From assembly GCA_902763805.1 (NCBI GenBank), contig CACWTN010000005.1, forward strand, positions 177,784-241,783: a DNA stretch of 64,000 nucleotides. The letters are read 5' to 3'. Made by a program: the position numbers and the translations under genes. The notes beneath the pieces are model-generated. The model was not told the DNA's origin, searched no databases, and saw only the letters and a list, made by a program, of their open reading frames with translations. This DNA comes from an uncultured bacterium (GTDB lineage: Bacteria > Cyanobacteriota > Vampirovibrionia > Gastranaerophilales > Gastranaerophilaceae). How positions within the stretch are numbered: position 1 is the first letter of the stretch; each line of letters opens with the position of its first letter. This document shows positions 61,557-64,000 of this stretch, in pieces.

Positions 61557-63200
61557 ATGCAAGTACAACCAATTAAACAACAGAATATTAACGATAACAG
61601 GCAGATAAGCCACAAAGGCGCTGCCGACTTAACACTGCGTTATCTTGCTACAAATCAGGCAATCGGCGCAAACCTCATGGATTTCTGTTCTATGGTTGCA
61701 CCGAGAACAATAAACGATGGTGTTAAACGCGGACCGGCTGCCGGAATGGAAACAGGCCGCCGTGAAATTATGGGTACAGTAAATGATTCCTGTGTTGGTT
61801 TATTTGGTGCTGCTGCTGGTGCTGCTATTGCAACTTCTTTAACAAAGAAATATGAAACTAAAGTAAACAAAATATTTACAGCTCCGAATACACTGCATAT
61901 TTTGGCGGATAACAAGGCTAGACAGCTTAAAAATAACTATACTCAGTTAGAATACATAAAAGAAATACTTAAAAATGCAAAAGGTTACAACCCGACAGCA
62001 GCAAACTCTGATGCAGAAGGTTACGTAAAACTTTCCGATAAGACAATTGAAACTATTGCAAAATATTATGATGATTTACTGAACGAAAAGGCTGATTTTA
62101 ATAAATGGACAAGCGATAAAGCAAATAAATCTCGCAGCGTTTTAATGAATGAAATTATCGCTGACACAGGTGCAGGTTCTGATTATATACTGGAATCAAC
62201 TGACAAGAAAATTGTAAGTAAAACAAACCTTAAATCGTTATTAAACGACATATTTATCGTTTCGGATTCATTTAACAACGAAAAAGTTAAACAAACATTC
62301 ACTGAACAAATCAAATTAAATAAACGGGTAAAAGATAACAGCTTCATAAAAGGTCTGGACAAATTTATGAAAACCCGTGCAGGACTTGGTTTTGCAATGT
62401 CTTGCGCAATCGGTCTTTCTGTTCAGCCGATTAATATGTACCTGACAAAATTAAAAACAGGTCAGGATGGCTTTGTCGGTGTTGAAGGACGTTCAAAAGA
62501 CAACAGCACAGGCTTCTTCGGTCTTAAAGCATTAAGCAGTGCCGCATTCTTCAGTATGATTCTTTCAACACTGAACATAAATCCTGCTAAATTTACACCG
62601 AAAAAATTCATGGATAAGATGTCATTCAGCGGTAAGATGCCTACAATTAACCAGTTAAAAGGTATTTACGGTATAACTATTATCTCAAGAATTTTCTCAG
62701 CCCGTGACAGAGACGAACTCAGAGAAGTATTGACAAAAGATACTCTCGGATATTTAAGCTGGCTCGTTCTTGGCGATTTTGTAAACAGAATGACTGCTTA
62801 TGCTTTTGACAATGACAAATGCAAAGTTGTAAATTACAAAAAAGGAACTGAAAATAGCGGATACTTCAAGAAAATATTCTACGCTAACCTGAAAACAAGA
62901 GATGAAATTCTCATCAACACTCTTGCTCAACAGGGAATTTCTACTACAAAGAAACAAGACGGCAAAGTTTTATCAAAGACATTCAAAGAAATGTTAAAAG
63001 ACCTGAACGGCATTAAGGACGAAGCTGTTAAGAAAGCAACGAAAAAACGTCTGAGAGTTTTGAACAGAGCTCAGTTATCAGGATACTTGTTCTCAGGTCT
63101 GGTACTCGGTCTTGGTATTCCGAACCTCAACATCTACATTACAAATAAACTTGATGCAAAAAGAAAAGCTGAGGCTGCACAAAAACAACAGGCAAATTAA
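61557..63200 (+). CDS. Large orphan membrane-associated protein, paralogue 2
   Basis: 547 aa, tandem paralogue of the preceding gene, 19 nt after it, therefore the same operon. Residues 17-20 read SHKG, a degenerate form of the motif. A glycine/alanine-rich segment (VGLFGAAAGAAIATSL, ~82-97), a helix pair ~275-300, and RIFSARDRDELREVL near ~380-394 match the shared blocks. The C-terminus is hydrophobic (YLFSGLVLGLGIPNLNIYI) with a charged tail. Membrane insertion is likely; function unknown. Confidence 0.75.
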   Translation: MQVQPIKQQNINDNRQISHKGAADLTLRYLATNQAIGANLMDFCSMVAPRTINDGVKRGPAAGMETGRREIMGTVNDSCVGLFGAAAGAAIATSLTKKYETKVNKIFTAPNTLHILADNKARQLKNNYTQLEYIKEILKNAKGYNPTAANSDAEGYVKLSDKTIETIAKYYDDLLNEKADFNKWTSDKANKSRSVLMNEIIADTGAGSDYILESTDKKIVSKTNLKSLLNDIFIVSDSFNNEKVKQTFTEQIKLNKRVKDNSFIKGLDKFMKTRAGLGFAMSCAIGLSVQPINMYLTKLKTGQDGFVGVEGRSKDNSTGFFGLKALSSAAFFSMILSTLNINPAKFTPKKFMDKMSFSGKMPTINQLKGIYGITIISRIFSARDRDELREVLTKDTLGYLSWLVLGDFVNRMTAYAFDNDKCKVVNYKKGTENSGYFKKIFYANLKTRDEILINTLAQQGISTTKKQDGKVLSKTFKEMLKDLNGIKDEAVKKATKKRLRVLNRAQLSGYLFSGLVLGLGIPNLNIYITNKLDAKRKAEAAQKQQAN

Positions 63201-63202
63201 GG

Positions 63203-63349
63203 CTAAATCCAGCCTAAATCATCCAGCCAGGATGTTTTTTTAACTTCTTCCTCTGCCTGAATCGGGTTTGTACAATAAATACATTCATCGTCTTCTGTTC
63301 TTTCAGGATAAAAATCCGTCTGCTGTATCTGAAAATCGCACTCTGCCAT
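63203..63349 (-). CDS. CxxC mini-protein, 48 aa
   Basis: An ATG with AGGAGAG five nt upstream encodes 48 residues: an acidic N-terminal half, then a single CIYC pair (residues 23-26), a Glu-rich helix and the C-terminal WLDDLGWI. It is too short for most gene finders. It converges on the paralogue 2 gene with 2 nt between stops. Function unknown; possibly a redox or zinc-binding peptide, but a single CxxC cannot make a mononuclear zinc site alone. Confidence 0.65.
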   Translation of the reverse strand: MAECDFQIQQTDFYPERTEDDECIYCTNPIQAEEEVKKTSWLDDLGWI

Positions 63350-63474
63350 ATTGCTCTCCTGCTTTTTGTATTCTCACATAATACTTAATGACAAATCACA
63401 AAAAGTCATATTTTTACTAAATTCAATAATAATATTGAAATCCAATTTTCAGCATATACAATATAAGTGTAACT

Positions 63475-63503
63475 TTGACACTAGATAAAAACGAATATAT
63501 AAC
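63475..63503 (+). promoter_or_regulatory. Consensus promoter of typA
   Basis: A perfect TTGACA (63475-63480), a 17-nt spacer and TATAAC (63498-63503), 16 nt before the ATG; the best -35 of any mRNA gene here. Confidence 0.75.
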
Positions 63504-63519
63504 CTATGGGATTAGAATT

Positions 63520-64000
63520 ATGGCTAAAAATATCAGAAATATAGCAATTATTGCTCACGTTGACCACGGTAAAACAACCCTCGTTGACTGTATGCTCAAA
63601 CAAAGCGGTGTTTTCAGAGAAGGTCAGCAGGTTCAGGAACGTGTTCTGGACAGTAACGATTTGGAACGTGAAAGAGGAATTACAATTCTTTCCAAAAACA
63701 TTTCAATCAATTATAAAGGTGTAAAAATTAACGTTGTCGACACCCCCGGGCACGCAGATTTCGGCGGTGAAGTTGAACGTGTACTCGGTATGGTTGACGG
63801 TGCGCTTCTTATTGTTGATGCGGCAGAAGGACCTATGCCTCAGACAAGATTTGTTTTGTCAAAAGCTTTGGAACTCGGTATAAAAATTATCGTTGTAATC
63901 AACAAAATCGATAAACCGGCAGCAGACCCCGACGGAACTTTGGACAAAGTCTTTGACTTATTTACAGAACTTACTGACAGAGAAGATTTAATTGACTTCC
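63520..64000 (+). CDS. typA: Translational GTPase TypA/BipA (5' part, cut by the window)
   Basis: 160 codons are visible. The start is [20 protein letters not shown] with P-loop AHVDHGKT (12-19); G2 is RGITI, G3 DTPGHADF, G4 NKID. This order and the [21 protein letters not shown] segment identify TypA/BipA, a ribosome-binding GTPase involved in 50S assembly and stress. It continues past base 64000. A consensus promoter precedes it; no strong ribosome-binding site. Confidence 0.95.
   Translation, partial: MAKNIRNIAIIAHVDHGKTTLVDCMLKQSGVFREGQQVQERVLDSNDLERERGITILSKNISINYKGVKINVVDTPGHADFGGEVERVLGMVDGALLIVDAAEGPMPQTRFVLSKALELGIKIIVVINKIDKPAADPDGTLDKVFDLFTELTDREDLIDF

Noticed and set aside
1-64000. 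CRISPR array, insertion sequence or prophage
   Set aside because: No regularly spaced repeats, transposase, integrase or structural phage genes were seen on either strand.

Overview
The window is an AT-rich bacterial chromosome segment with mostly core genes and no rRNA, CRISPR, insertion sequence or phage module. The best fit is a gut-type non-photosynthetic cyanobacterial relative (Gastranaerophilales / 'Melainabacteria', Vampirovibrionia). This is inferred from the gene mix: flagellar flaG-fliS-fliT, glyQ without an adjacent glyS, a cyanobacterial-style CheA carrying CheW and receiver domains, the yceD-rpmF-plsX block, and several lineage-type orphan proteins with a short N-terminal F-K/R-G motif. 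No search was run, so the taxonomy is an inference (about 70%).

Layout. 1-8.2 kb: prmC and small orphans, a Na/Pi symporter with a PhoU tail, an orphan gene broken by an in-frame amber codon, a secreted protein and aspS. 8.3-15.6 kb: a membrane-anchored Lon-like AAA ATPase without protease, orphan murT, a U32 tRNA-modification enzyme (TrhP type), a GNAT-like protein, yqeG, an aminotransferase and HU. 15.8-19.4 kb: fliT, fliS and flaG, a MshEN-like protein, asparaginase II and ispF. 19.4-28.8 kb: a GH10-like hydrolase, a zinc-ribbon mini-protein, an M20 peptidase, glyQ, two tandem amino-acid permeases and pgi. 28.9-37.1 kb: plsX, rpmF and yceD, tsaC, gatB, orphans, yraN, and an AT-rich patch next to tRNA-Gly(GCC). 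37.2-48.6 kb: a zinc dehydrogenase, SpoIID/LytB, tagO/wecA, glyA, an orphan with kinase-like sequence, clpC, a GT39-type membrane glycosyltransferase and an SH3-like secreted protein. 48.7-59.4 kb: coaD and a chemosensory block. 59.4-64 kb: an intergenic region with a candidate structured RNA, two large paralogous orphans, a 48-aa CxxC protein and the 5' part of typA.

The most system-like region is 49.2-59.4 kb. A hybrid CheA and a receptor with almost no periplasmic part face a receiver-GGDEF cyclase, a double-CheW protein, a large single-pass protein with internal repeats and a lipoprotein solute-binding protein without permease. Together these suggest a chemosensory pathway with c-di-GMP output, possibly sensing through the binding protein.

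Two window-wide patterns stand out. First, eight genes without a Shine-Dalgarno sequence have a -10 box ending exactly 6 or 7 nt before the start codon, often of extended TGn type, which predicts leaderless mRNAs. Second, seven otherwise unrelated orphan proteins share the short N-terminal F-K/R/N-G/A-like motif. Convergent gene pairs are commonly separated by strong bidirectional terminators.
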